Assembly: GCA_963576565.1 (NCBI GenBank)
Contig: OY755044.1
Location: 48,255,134 to 48,319,133, forward strand
Direction of reading: 5' to 3'
Source of the DNA: Aspidapion aeneum
Lineage: Eukaryota > Arthropoda > Insecta > Coleoptera > Brentidae
Length of the DNA stretch: 64,000 bases
A model generated the notes under the pieces. It had not been told where the DNA came from. It did not search any database and saw only the letters and a list, made by a program, of their open reading frames with translations. A program made the position numbers and the translations under genes. Shown here one piece after another: positions 1-9,239 of this stretch. Numbering within the stretch: the first letter of the stretch is position 1; each line of letters opens with the position of its first letter.

Positions 1-30
1 CCTGCTTTCAACTTAAGACAAATTGTATGA

Positions 31-1284
31 GAATCCTCAGCGAGGCATTTTACTTTTCCTGCTGATTTGAAGCTATCATAAGGCTTAGCCATCACGGGGA
101 CTAAGTCCTGAGCGATGAGACAGGCCTTTAGACAATTGTCACGTCAATCAAGTTTTCGGCCAAGATTGACAAAGCAACAATCCAACTCTGCTATCAACAA
201 CGCATGATAGGTAAACAATTTTAAAACTACAAGAATCCTCAGTAGACACCTTAATTTCTCCTACTGATTTGAAGCTATCATAAGGATTAGCCATCACGAG
301 GACTAAGTCCTGAGCGATGAGCCAGGCCTTTAGACAAGTGTCACGTCAATCAAGTTTTCGGCCAAGATTGACAAAGCAACAATCCAACTCTGCTATCAAC
401 AACGCATGATAGGTAAACAATTTTAAAACTACAAGAATCCTCAGTAGACACCTTAATTTCTCCTACTGATTTGAAGCTATCATAAGGATTAGCCATCACG
501 GGGACTAAGTCCTGAGCGATGAGACAGGCCTTTAGACAATTGTCACGTCAATCAAGTTTTCGGCCAAGATTGACAAAGCAACAATCCAACTCTGCTATCA
601 ACAACGCATGATAGGTAAACAATTTTAAAACTACAAGAATCCTCAGTAGACACCTTAATTTCTCCTACTGATTTGAAGCTATCATAAGGATTAGCCATCA
701 CGGGGACTAAGTCCTGAGCGATGAGACAGGCCTTTAGACAATTGTCACGTCAATCAAGTTTTCGGCCAAGATTGACAAAGCAACAATCCAACTCTGCTAT
801 CAACAACGCATGATAGGTAAACAATTTTAAAACTACAAGAATCCTCAGTAGACACCTTAATTTCTCCTACTGACTTGAAGCTATCATAAGGATTAGCCAT
901 CACGGGGACTAAGTCCTGAGCGATGAGACAGGCCTTTAGACAATTGTCACGTCAATCAAGTTTTCGGTCAAGATTGACAAAGCAACAATCCAACTCTGCT
1001 ATCAACAACGCATGATAGGTAAACAATTTTAAAACTACAAGAATCCTCAGTAGACACCTTAATTTCTCCTACTGATTTGAAGCTATCATAAGGATTAGCC
1101 ATCACGGGGACTAAGTCCTGAGCGATGAGACAGGCCTTTAGACAATTGTCACGTCAATCAAGTTTTCGGCCAAGATTGACAAAGCAACAATCCAACTCTG
1201 CTATCAACAACGCATGATAGGTAAACAATTTTAAAACTACAAGAATCCTCAGTAGACACCTTAATTTTCTTCTACTGATTTGAA
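31..1284 (-). repeat. 202-bp tandem repeats in 3' noncoding region, unit 1 (6 copies)
   Basis: The phrase CCATCACG recurs at 89, 291, 493, 695, 897 and 1099, an exact 202-bp period, with a partial copy at the end. The first copy is diverged (aaggcttagcc, bounded by agcgaggc). The second has its own variants (gagccagg and acaagtg in place of gagacagg and acaattg). Each repeat holds the palindrome GGACTAAGTCC and a 7-bp inverted repeat GTCAATC/GATTGAC. The block lies between the gag-pol stop codon and the 3' LTR, so it would be in the 3' part of the genomic RNA. The first 30 bases of the window are the LTR-proximal leader of this block. Function unknown. Confidence 0.95.
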
Positions 1285-1527
1285 ATGGTTTGCACACACG
1301 ACATGGAAAGAGATAGACAAGGTAGAACACAGAACAGGTAGCCTGGTTAACCCTGAATCTGTGGAGTGATAAGGTCACTGAGGGGTAGTAGGGACTTACT
1401 CCTACGCCCGACCATCATGAACAGATGTGTGGCCGTCCTTGGACTCCGGTCACAAGTTTCTCGCTAAAACCTGTCACTAGTCCACATCACCTGAGCTATC
1501 CGGCTCAAGTGTGACCTGAACAAAATA

Positions 1528-1561
1528 CTCGTAAGGTTAACGGACATTGTAACCTTACGAG
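1528..1561. other. Perfect 12-bp hairpin in 3' noncoding region, unit 1
   Basis: CTCGTAAGGTTA (1528-1539) and TAACCTTACGAG (1550-1561) are exact reverse complements with a 10-base loop. The hairpin lies between the 202-bp repeats and the gag-pol stop codon. It is kept in all four units. The rest of 1285-1776 is noncoding, somewhat GC-richer, and holds no convincing ORF. Confidence 0.8.
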
Positions 1562-1776
1562 GACCTGTTAGAGGGACTTAGTTAACCCCCATCCTAGGAA
1601 CCATGGAGCGGTGGTATTCTTTTACCTACTGAACGAGGTCAGCAGGGGCCCCCAGCTGCAGAGCCGACGCAACCGCGCTTAGACCAGGTTAAAGAACTAA
1701 GACAAAAGAAGCGACAACCGAGAAAAATAAATTAAGCAACAAAAGAAAATCGAGGAAAATGGATCGTTCGCCGCCG

Positions 1777-4700
1777 TTAGACGTCATCTTCGTCATCAGG
1801 AGGATGTGCTTTTAGGTCCTGCGCATGCCAAACTCCAACACTACGTCCAGACATATCAGACAGCTCAAAATTCCAAGGGTTGTGAACCTTAGAAATGACA
1901 TAAGGACCCGTATACTTCGGCAAAAATTTGGACGTAATCTGTCGAGCGGCATCTGAGTGAGCAAAGTTTCTTTTCCATACCTGCTGATGAAGCTGAAAAC
2001 GATCTGAACGTCTTCGAAGATTGTACCGAACTTTCGTTTTCTCATAGTTAAGCGTTAGTCGTTTTTGAACGTCCTCAAACAGCTTTTGTAATGCTTCCGC
2101 CTTTTCCGGAGGAGATGCAAGGGTAGAATCATTAGAAAAAGGAAATTCATGTTTGGCCAAATGAACCTCATGTCCAAACACAATAAAATTTGGAGAAAAA
2201 CCTGTTACACTGTGCTTAGCGGACCGGATAGCGAAAGCTAATTTACCCAAGTACTTATCCCAGTGTTTATGATCCTTGGAAACATAACCGCTCAGCATGG
2301 TTTTAAGGACTCGATGAGATCGTTCGACCGGATTTGCCTGAGGATGATAATTAGAAATATACTTAATCTGAGTGCCATATTGGGTAACTGCGTTCTTAAA
2401 AATACTGCTTTTAAACTGCGTTCCATTATCGACTATGACCACATCCGGTGCACCGTACACGTGTATTACATAATCTTCCATCCAACGAGTTAGAGAAAGA
2501 GCTGTTGCATTACGAAGAGGAAAGAACAAAACGAACTTGGAAAAACAATCCTGTACCGAGAAGACATATTTATAACCTTGAGTAGAGCGAGGCAAAGGCC
2601 CAACCAAGTCCACACTCACCATTTGCCATGGTCTAGTAAGAGTAGGCATTATGCTCAGTATTTCTCCTATTGGCGGTTTTTGCTCAGGTTTGGTTTCTAG
2701 ACATGTTCTACATTTCCTGATATACTTTGCAACATCATTTCGCATATTCGGCCAATAAAAGTGTTGAACAATACGGCTCAAAGTTTTAGCAACCCCTAGG
2801 TGGCCACAAGTTGGTGGATCGTGGTGTTCTCGTATAATTTGGGACCTACGCTCTCGAGGCACAACTTCTAACCAGTCAGAATCTGAGGATGAAAGAGTGG
2901 GATAGGGAATCTTAGCCCGTTTAAACACCTTACCATCGATAATTTGCCAAAGAGGATATTTTGAAGGAAAGGCTTGAATATCCGCCATTATTCTTTTATA
3001 CCAAGGATCGGAAACAGGCTCCGGGTTCACAACAATCTCAGCAGCATCAATCTGAGGTACCGTTCTCGACAAACAGTCTGGTACAACATTGTCTTTACCT
3101 TTTCGGTGGACTACATCAAAATCATATTGCTGGAGACGAATGGCCCATCGCGCAATCCGACCCACAGGATCTTTAATCGAGTTTAGCCACTTTAAACAAT
3201 AATGATCTGTTATTACGGTGAATCTAGCACCTTCAATATAAGGTCTGAGCTTCTCAATAGCAAATAATACGGCGAGACATTCCTTCTCAGTGGTGGAATA
3301 TTTACGCTCCGCTTTTGACAAACTACGACTAAGGTAACAAATCACCTTTTCCTCACCATTTTGTTGCTGAGATAAAACGGCACCAAGACCATAGTCTGAA
3401 GCATCTGTTTGGACGACGAAAGGCAAGTCAAAATTCGGACATGACAAAATTGGGGCTCGAACGAGATGTTCTTTAATGGTGCGAAATGCACGTTCACACT
3501 CAGAAGACCAAGTGAATTTGGTATTTTTACGAGTCAGAGCCGTCAACGGCGAAACAATAGAACTAAAATCAGGAATAAACCTACGATACCAAGACGCTAC
3601 GCCAACTAATCTTCGAATTTCCGTCACCGTCTTAGGGGTTGGAATCTGTACAATCGCTTGTACCTTATCTGGATCTACTAAAAGCCCTGAACAATTTATA
3701 ACGTAACCAAGATATTTTAATTCGGGTTTGCAAAAGACACATTTTTCTTTATTTAAAGTAAGTCCAGCCCTTTGAATTCGTGAAATCACCTCCTCCAGAA
3801 TCTCGAGATGCTTTCCAAATGGATCAATTTCAGAAGAATCAGTGCAAATAATTACATCATCAAGATATACGAACACGTATGGCTCCAGATCCACGCCGAC
3901 AACTCTCTCAATCAATCTTTGCCACACCGCAGGCGCATTGGTAAGTCCAAATGGCATTCTTCGGAATTGGAAAAGACCACGACGAGGAACGGTAAAAGCA
4001 GTAATAGGCCTTGCTGCTTCTGACACAGGGATTTGCCAATAGGCCGACTTAATATCCAACGTACTCAAATATTTGGCATCTCGAAGTTTGTCAAGCGTAT
4101 CGGTGACAAAAGGAATGGGATATGCGTCCTTGACAGTAACTTTATTAACCGCTCTGTAATCTACACAAAAACGCCAATTTCCAGACTTCTTTTTAATCAT
4201 TACAATCGGTGAAGACCATGGTGAATTTGAAGGTTCGACAATATTGTCTTCTAACATCTGATCCAACTCAGCATTAACTTCTTTTTGTAGAGTAGGTGAA
4301 ATTGGATAATAACGCTGCTTTATGGGATCAGAATTAACTTTAATCTCTAACTCAACAAGACTTGTGCAACCAATGCTACCAGAATCTGATGAAAATAAAC
4401 GAGAAGTCAAAGAATCTAAGGTAGAACGTTGTTCGGACGACAAAGTGTCTAGGGATTCAATAGCCGCGACCGTATTTTTAACATCTAGGGAATTATGAAA
4501 TCGCCATTCACCAGCACGCAGGTCAGGAATGATACCCATGCGACTCCAAAAGTCAACACCTAAAATTATGGTATGAGGCAGAGACGGAACCACCAAAACC
4601 TCCAGTACCACTACCTTACTTCTCAACACAATGGGTAATTCAACCGTACCTAGACACTGACATCGCTGGCCATTAGCCACTGTACACTCAAGGTTATCAT

Positions 4701-7700
4701 TAGCATTTAATCTACAAAATTTCTGAAGGAGCTGCCAACCTACATTTCCTAAAATTGTTTTTGAACAGCCACTATCCAATAAACCTAAAACTTTTTTCCC
4801 ATAGATACTTACCTCTAAGTAGGGACGTTCATCACCATGCGCATGACCCAAAATAAAATCTAGAACAACCTTGTGATCATTGGCCATTAGGGATGGGGAG
4901 GAACTCAGTTGGCCACCTGACCTCCCGACGACCCGTTTTTTTGAACAATCACAATTGAAAGTATAAAAACCAGGTTTCCCACATTTATAACAAAATACTC
5001 TAAGCGGTATTTGACAGCTTTTAAATCTGTGTCCGACCTTAAGACAATTCCAGCAAAGGGTTTCCGTGGACGAGATAGGAGTAGCGGATGACTGCGAAGA
5101 AGTATTTAAACTATTATTGGATGCAACATTATTTTCAGAAATACGAGCGTTAGATGAGTGAGACTGATTGGATGTAGAAGATTGCTCTCGGATTGTAGAA
5201 GTGCCTGAACTATTATTTGACCTATTGGATTGATTTGAATTATTTGACCTATTCGTAGTATTGGGGTTATGTGACCTACTCTGAGGATGAGCATTACTTG
5301 ACCTAGCAGTAGAAGAGTTCGTGCGATATGAATTATTATTTGCCTCAGAATGTAAAGAATGCGAATTGTTGAAGGATCTAGCATTTGCAGAACTTGAAGA
5401 TCGAAAATTATTAGAAGATGGTTGTCGATTTTGTGATCTACTAAAACCTGATTCACTATACTGTACTGCATAAATCGTTGTAGGACGTTGTCGATCTGAT
5501 GGAGGTCGATGATAAGCCAATTCTGGTTCGACTAAATTCCTAGCATTGGTGGGAGGGGGAACAAAGCGTTGAAGGCGTTGTTCATTCGCTTCGATAGACC
5601 TAGCTTCCCTAAATAATTCGTCCACAGAATAAATGCTAGATGGTAAACGTCTTTGAATATCAGGTAAAAGTAGACGACGTATGATTCTAACACGCTGAAG
5701 CTCACCAGGCATAACCGGAAGCTTTCTAAAAAGACTTTGGATGCTAATGAAAAAGGTTGTTACTTTTTCTTGTGCGCCCTGCGTTCTTTGTTTGATTTCT
5801 GCCCACAAATCCTCGTCATATTCGTCACTTAGAAAAACATCTAACAACTGCCGAGTAAAATCGTCCCAAGAGCGAAATGATCCATTCCTGAAAAAGTGCA
5901 AAGCCTCATCGTCTAACAACAGAGGTGCAGAATCTAGTAAACACTCCTTCGATACATTATATGCTCGTCTCAGCTCTTCGATTCTTTCAAGAAAATTTGT
6001 GACACTAGTTCGTCCGGTGTATTTTAATTTCCATCGTGAAACATCAAACGATAAATCTCTAGAATCACGAAATGAAGTACCTCTGCCACGCAGAGAAGAA
6101 AACTCCAATTCATCTAATCGTCGAGCCAAATCGGGATAGTCCTCGTAGAAAGAATTACTAGGTCTAGGTACCCTAGAATAGTTACTCTCAGGAGGAACCC
6201 GTTCTCTATTAGGAGGATACGGACCAGATCTACTAACATCAGCATGAGATTGGTGATTGGTAGTGAAAGTTGGTTGACGCTGTGAAGGCCTCGAAGAAAT
6301 ATGGGGTACAAAATAAGGCAGATCGGTAGAAGATGAAGACCTCATATCTTTATTGGACAACTGCGGTTCGATGATACCTCGCACTGGATGATTGCCCGTC
6401 GATGGTCTGTTTTCAGGGTCTAGAATCGTGGAATTTAATTGCGTAAAGTGTTGTAAAGGTCTAGAAGATGTTTCGTTATCTAGATATGAATTATTAAAAC
6501 GTTCAGGACCATGCCGATTTACCGAGGGATGATATTCAGGATTACCTGGTATCCACTGTTGAACAAGAGGCTCATCAAAGTGAACTCGCGAACCCCTTCG
6601 TTCAGAAATATGGAATTCAGAAGGCTCATTTACCGAACTAAAATGAATTTCTCGTTGAGGTGGTTGTCTACTTGATCTTTCTGGTTCATTCAGCAAACAG
6701 TACTGACCCCTAACAATTTGAGATAAAGCTGGTTGTGGAGTTTGATACTCGAGAGGGTCAAATGAAATTAAAGATTGGGGTACAACATTGGAAGCGTGAG
6801 CAGTGTGGGATGGTTGATGTAAGTTTGGTCCATCAGAAAAGGTGGATTGTGGAACTTGAGTAGGAATAGAAGGATGTGGTATTTCCGCTCTATTATGTTC
6901 AAGGTTATTAAAGAAATCCTCAAGAGGTCTTTCAGAGGTTGATTGAGGTGCTATAGAATGATGGAGTTGATGATCCTCAACCACCACCAAGCGAGGCGTA
7001 ACTCTCGAACGATCAACTACCCCTATACCTTGACTTTCCCCCACTTCATTACCTACAACACGATCCTCGCTTCTATTCAACGCTTCCTGCCTACTTCTGG
7101 TATGATTCGAGTAAAGGGTTGGATTACTAGCCCGATGACCAGGTCCTAAAGACTCAAGAGTAGACTGAGCCGGGAATTGAACAACATTTAAAGGAGGAGG
7201 ACTACTAGAAAGAAGATCACTCCTACCTGATGGTTCTTGGCTACTACCGATATTAACCAAATCGTAAGAAACTGGTGTACGTACAGGCATCGCTGGGCTG
7301 ACTACCACTGGTTGCAACACATCAGTAGGTTCTGGCTCTAATGGTCGAGAAACCTCCTCTACCCTAACTTCAATCAAGGGACTAGCAGCAGGTAACTGTT
7401 CGTAAACCAAATTTAACTCACCAATCAATTGAGTGCACCTATTTGACAACTCTAAAAGCAACGCCTTGTCATGCTCATCAGTACAGCGGATGCGAGGAAG
7501 TCTCAAGTTCACATGAATCAAGCGAGAGTAAAATCGTTTAAATTCGTTTTCCCTATTGGCAGCGTTAAATGAAGCTAACTCCGTGCTCAAATACTGAAGC
7601 TTAGCTCGACATGTCAGCAGTTCTGTAACTGGATCTTTATTAGTACCTTCTGGCGCTAAACATCTACCACGACGTTCCTCTCGCAGTACTGCACGCAAAT

Positions 7701-7794
7701 CTTCCCTACGACCGTTCATTGTTTGTTGTACCGGCAGACCACGTATCTCCAACTCATACTGAAGCTCATCATTATTTAGCCTATTTACCTCCAT
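1777..7794 (-). CDS. gag-pol: Gag-Pol polyprotein of Ty3/gypsy retrotransposon, unit 1 (2005 aa, intact)
   Basis: This is one uninterrupted frame for the retrotransposon's structural protein and enzymes, with no frameshift between gag and pol. In order: a SAP-like motif at about residues 4-40 (DELxYELExRGLP); a long Pro/Ser/Arg-rich linker; a capsid-like Gag segment at about 580-745; a Ser/Asn-rich tract; a CX2CX4HX4C zinc knuckle at 914-927; a second knuckle at 935-948 with Phe in place of His; an aspartic protease with LLDSG (Asp1007); RT with YLDD at 1310-1313; RNase H with TDAS (Asp1464); integrase with an HHCC finger (His1658, His1665, Cys1695, Cys1698) and catalytic Asp1729, Asp1789, Glu1824; and a GPY/F-type tail near 1959. 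No chromodomain or env was found. The ATG abuts the LTR (AACAATGG context). Private residues include Ile for Met after IGE in integrase. The many small plus-strand ORFs inside are shadows. Confidence 0.96.
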   Translation of the reverse strand: MEVNRLNNDELQYELEIRGLPVQQTMNGRREDLRAVLREERRGRCLAPEGTNKDPVTELLTCRAKLQYLSTELASFNAANRENEFKRFYSRLIHVNLRLPRIRCTDEHDKALLLELSNRCTQLIGELNLVYEQLPAASPLIEVRVEEVSRPLEPEPTDVLQPVVVSPAMPVRTPVSYDLVNIGSSQEPSGRSDLLSSSPPPLNVVQFPAQSTLESLGPGHRASNPTLYSNHTRSRQEALNRSEDRVVGNEVGESQGIGVVDRSRVTPRLVVVEDHQLHHSIAPQSTSERPLEDFFNNLEHNRAEIPHPSIPTQVPQSTFSDGPNLHQPSHTAHASNVVPQSLISFDPLEYQTPQPALSQIVRGQYCLLNEPERSSRQPPQREIHFSSVNEPSEFHISERRGSRVHFDEPLVQQWIPGNPEYHPSVNRHGPERFNNSYLDNETSSRPLQHFTQLNSTILDPENRPSTGNHPVRGIIEPQLSNKDMRSSSSTDLPYFVPHISSRPSQRQPTFTTNHQSHADVSRSGPYPPNRERVPPESNYSRVPRPSNSFYEDYPDLARRLDELEFSSLRGRGTSFRDSRDLSFDVSRWKLKYTGRTSVTNFLERIEELRRAYNVSKECLLDSAPLLLDDEALHFFRNGSFRSWDDFTRQLLDVFLSDEYDEDLWAEIKQRTQGAQEKVTTFFISIQSLFRKLPVMPGELQRVRIIRRLLLPDIQRRLPSSIYSVDELFREARSIEANEQRLQRFVPPPTNARNLVEPELAYHRPPSDRQRPTTIYAVQYSESGFSRSQNRQPSSNNFRSSSSANARSFNNSHSLHSEANNNSYRTNSSTARSSNAHPQSRSHNPNTTNRSNNSNQSNRSNNSSGTSTIREQSSTSNQSHSSNARISENNVASNNSLNTSSQSSATPISSTETLCWNCLKVGHRFKSCQIPLRVFCYKCGKPGFYTFNCDCSKKRVVGRSGGQLSSSPSLMANDHKVVLDFILGHAHGDERPYLEVSIYGKKVLGLLDSGCSKTILGNVGWQLLQKFCRLNANDNLECTVANGQRCQCLGTVELPIVLRSKVVVLEVLVVPSLPHTIILGVDFWSRMGIIPDLRAGEWRFHNSLDVKNTVAAIESLDTLSSEQRSTLDSLTSRLFSSDSGSIGCTSLVELEIKVNSDPIKQRYYPISPTLQKEVNAELDQMLEDNIVEPSNSPWSSPIVMIKKKSGNWRFCVDYRAVNKVTVKDAYPIPFVTDTLDKLRDAKYLSTLDIKSAYWQIPVSEAARPITAFTVPRRGLFQFRRMPFGLTNAPAVWQRLIERVVGVDLEPYVFVYLDDVIICTDSSEIDPFGKHLEILEEVISRIQRAGLTLNKEKCVFCKPELKYLGYVINCSGLLVDPDKVQAIVQIPTPKTVTEIRRLVGVASWYRRFIPDFSSIVSPLTALTRKNTKFTWSSECERAFRTIKEHLVRAPILSCPNFDLPFVVQTDASDYGLGAVLSQQQNGEEKVICYLSRSLSKAERKYSTTEKECLAVLFAIEKLRPYIEGARFTVITDHYCLKWLNSIKDPVGRIARWAIRLQQYDFDVVHRKGKDNVVPDCLSRTVPQIDAAEIVVNPEPVSDPWYKRIMADIQAFPSKYPLWQIIDGKVFKRAKIPYPTLSSSDSDWLEVVPRERRSQIIREHHDPPTCGHLGVAKTLSRIVQHFYWPNMRNDVAKYIRKCRTCLETKPEQKPPIGEILSIMPTLTRPWQMVSVDLVGPLPRSTQGYKYVFSVQDCFSKFVLFFPLRNATALSLTRWMEDYVIHVYGAPDVVIVDNGTQFKSSIFKNAVTQYGTQIKYISNYHPQANPVERSHRVLKTMLSGYVSKDHKHWDKYLGKLAFAIRSAKHSVTGFSPNFIVFGHEVHLAKHEFPFSNDSTLASPPEKAEALQKLFEDVQKRLTLNYEKTKVRYNLRRRSDRFQLHQQVWKRNFAHSDAARQITSKFLPKYTGPYVISKVHNPWNFELSDMSGRSVGVWHAQDLKAHPPDDEDDV
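7776..7793 (-). promoter_or_regulatory. Candidate primer-binding site overlapping the gag start codon
   Basis: Reverse transcription of LTR elements usually starts at a site beginning TGG within a few bases of the 5' LTR. Here the minus strand reads CGTAACA (LTR end), then A, then TGGAGGTAAATAGGC, so the only correctly placed TGG lies inside the first codons of gag-pol. The downstream bases do not obviously match a standard tRNA 3' end, and I could not identify the tRNA. The same arrangement occurs at 20794-20811, 33424-33441 and 45679-45696. The assignment rests on position, not on a tRNA match. Confidence 0.35.
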
Positions 7795-7951
7795 TGTTAC
7801 GAATTAAACAAATAATGAGTAAACGCAAAATTAAAAAAAAATTCTTTTTAATTATAATAATCTGTCTTGTCACGACCAGGGACAAACCCCACCCTTGCCA
7901 AGCAACAAAAAAAAGAAAAGAAACCCCTCAAAAAGAAAACTTTTAATGTTT

Positions 7952-8848
7952 GGGGCACTCTGTATTTAGCCGTATAAATTTTTAAAAAAAATTTTTAGGG
8001 ACACTCTATATACAGCGATGAGTATTCAAAAAAAAATTTTAGAGACACTCTATACACAGTGGTGAATACCAAAGAAAATTTTTAGGGACACTCTGTATAT
8101 AGCAGTGAATAATAAAAAAAATTATTTCAGGGACACTCTGTACACAAAAAATTTTAGAGACACTCTATACACAGTGGTGAATACCAAAGAAAATTTCTAG
8201 GGACACTCTGTATATAGCAGTGAATAATAAAAAAAATTATTTCAGGGACACTCTATACACAGTAGTGAATAAAAAATTTTTTTTTTTGGGGCACTCTGTA
8301 TTTAATAGTGAATATTAAAATTAATATTTCAGGGACACTCTGTAAACAGCGATGAGTATTAAAAAAAAAAGTTTAGGGACACTCTATATACAGTAGTGAG
8401 TATAAAAAAAAAATTTTTTAGGGACACTCTATATACAGCGATGAGTATTCAGAAAAATTTTAGGGACACTCTATATACAGTAGTGAGTATAAAAAATTTT
8501 TTTGGGACACTCTGTATACAGTAGTAAAAATTAAAAAAAAAAATTTGGGACACTCTGTATACAGCGATGAGTATCCAAAAAAAAAAAATTTTAGAGACAC
8601 TATATACAGCAAGCCCAAAAACTCTGTTCTTTTTTTTTGAAAACGTAAAAAAATTAACTTTTCATTTTCTGGGCACCCTGTATACAGCAGCGCCTAAACA
8701 AAACTATTTTGGGGTACCTATATATGGACAAGCCTCGCCCAGTATACCTTGTAGATCAGTAACACTCTGTATACTGGGACAGAGTCGGGACCGGAGTTTT
8801 GAACACTCTGTCTAATAAAAAAAAACACCCTGTATACAGTGACAGGGT
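7952..8848 (-). repeat. Short tandem repeats (about 43 bp, about 20 copies) in LTR 1
   Basis: The phrase GGGACACTCT(G/A)TATACAG recurs about every 43 bases, followed by cgatgag or tagtgag and an A/T homopolymer run. The core CTGTATACAG is a perfect palindrome. Later copies (8671-8848) are more widely spaced and diverged. The block lies close to the gag start codon, so it probably falls in the transcribed leader, though the transcription start is unknown. Confidence 0.9.
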
Positions 8849-8902
8849 AAAAGAAAAGTGTCAAGGGTTTTTGTAACCACTTTGTATCAAGTGACAAAGG
8901 GG
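8764..8902. other. Three hairpins with covarying stems in LTR 1
   Basis: Three successive hairpins share an 8-base loop and differ in stem sequence while keeping pairing. They are ACTCTGT/ACAGAGT (8764-8785), ACCCTGT/ACAGGGT (8827-8848) and CCACTTTGT/ACAAAGGGG with one mismatch (8877-8902). Loops are atactggg, atacagtg and atcaagtg. Paired changes of this kind suggest selection for structure, either as RNA or as a protein-binding dyad. Confidence 0.7.
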
Positions 8903-9146
8903 CAAGAGAAATGCCAAAATTTATTATTTAAAATAAATACCTAATACTAGTTATTATTACCTACTAGGTATCAGTAATTATCAGTATATATAAATTTTGT
9001 ACATCTGTGTGGGTACCTACACCGCAAAACACAACGCAAAAAACTTAAAAGGACGCCAAAAGAAAACTACAAAATAGCTGCGCTATGTTGCCGCCGTTAC
9101 TGCAACTAACACCGCGTAGTTAATCTTATTTATTTTTTTTTTTGAC

Positions 9147-9239
9147 AGTAAGGAAAAAAACACCCCTTACTCTGCCCTGAACAAATCAGCTAAGCAGCTT
9201 ACAGTAGTAAGGGTAAACTAACCCCTTACACTGCTGTAA
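9147..9239. other. Two further hairpins in LTR 1
   Basis: AGTAAGG (9147-9153) pairs with CCTTACT (9165-9171). A second, longer stem lies at 9199-9239, where ttacagtagtaaggg pairs with ccccttacactgctgtaa through one wobble and a two-base bulge. Both use the same AAGG/CCTT core, as if one derives from the other. Copies are present in all four LTRs. Confidence 0.55.

Noticed and set aside
31..1284. CRISPR-like array
   Set aside because: The 202-bp units are contiguous tandem repeats without unique spacers, in a eukaryotic retrotransposon.
31..1284. Hammerhead ribozyme in the 202-bp repeat (a retrozyme-like element)
   Set aside because: I looked for a CTGANGA box, GAAA and cleavage triplet on both strands and did not find the core.
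1154..1378. 74-codon minus-strand ORF downstream of gag-pol, considered as an env remnant
   Set aside because: It mostly translates the last 202-bp repeat, is far too short for env and shows no surface or fusion motifs.
2263..7149. Small plus-strand ORFs (66 to 132 codons) inside the gag-pol region, repeated in all units
   Set aside because: They lie antisense to a long conserved minus-strand frame and recur only because the unit is repeated.
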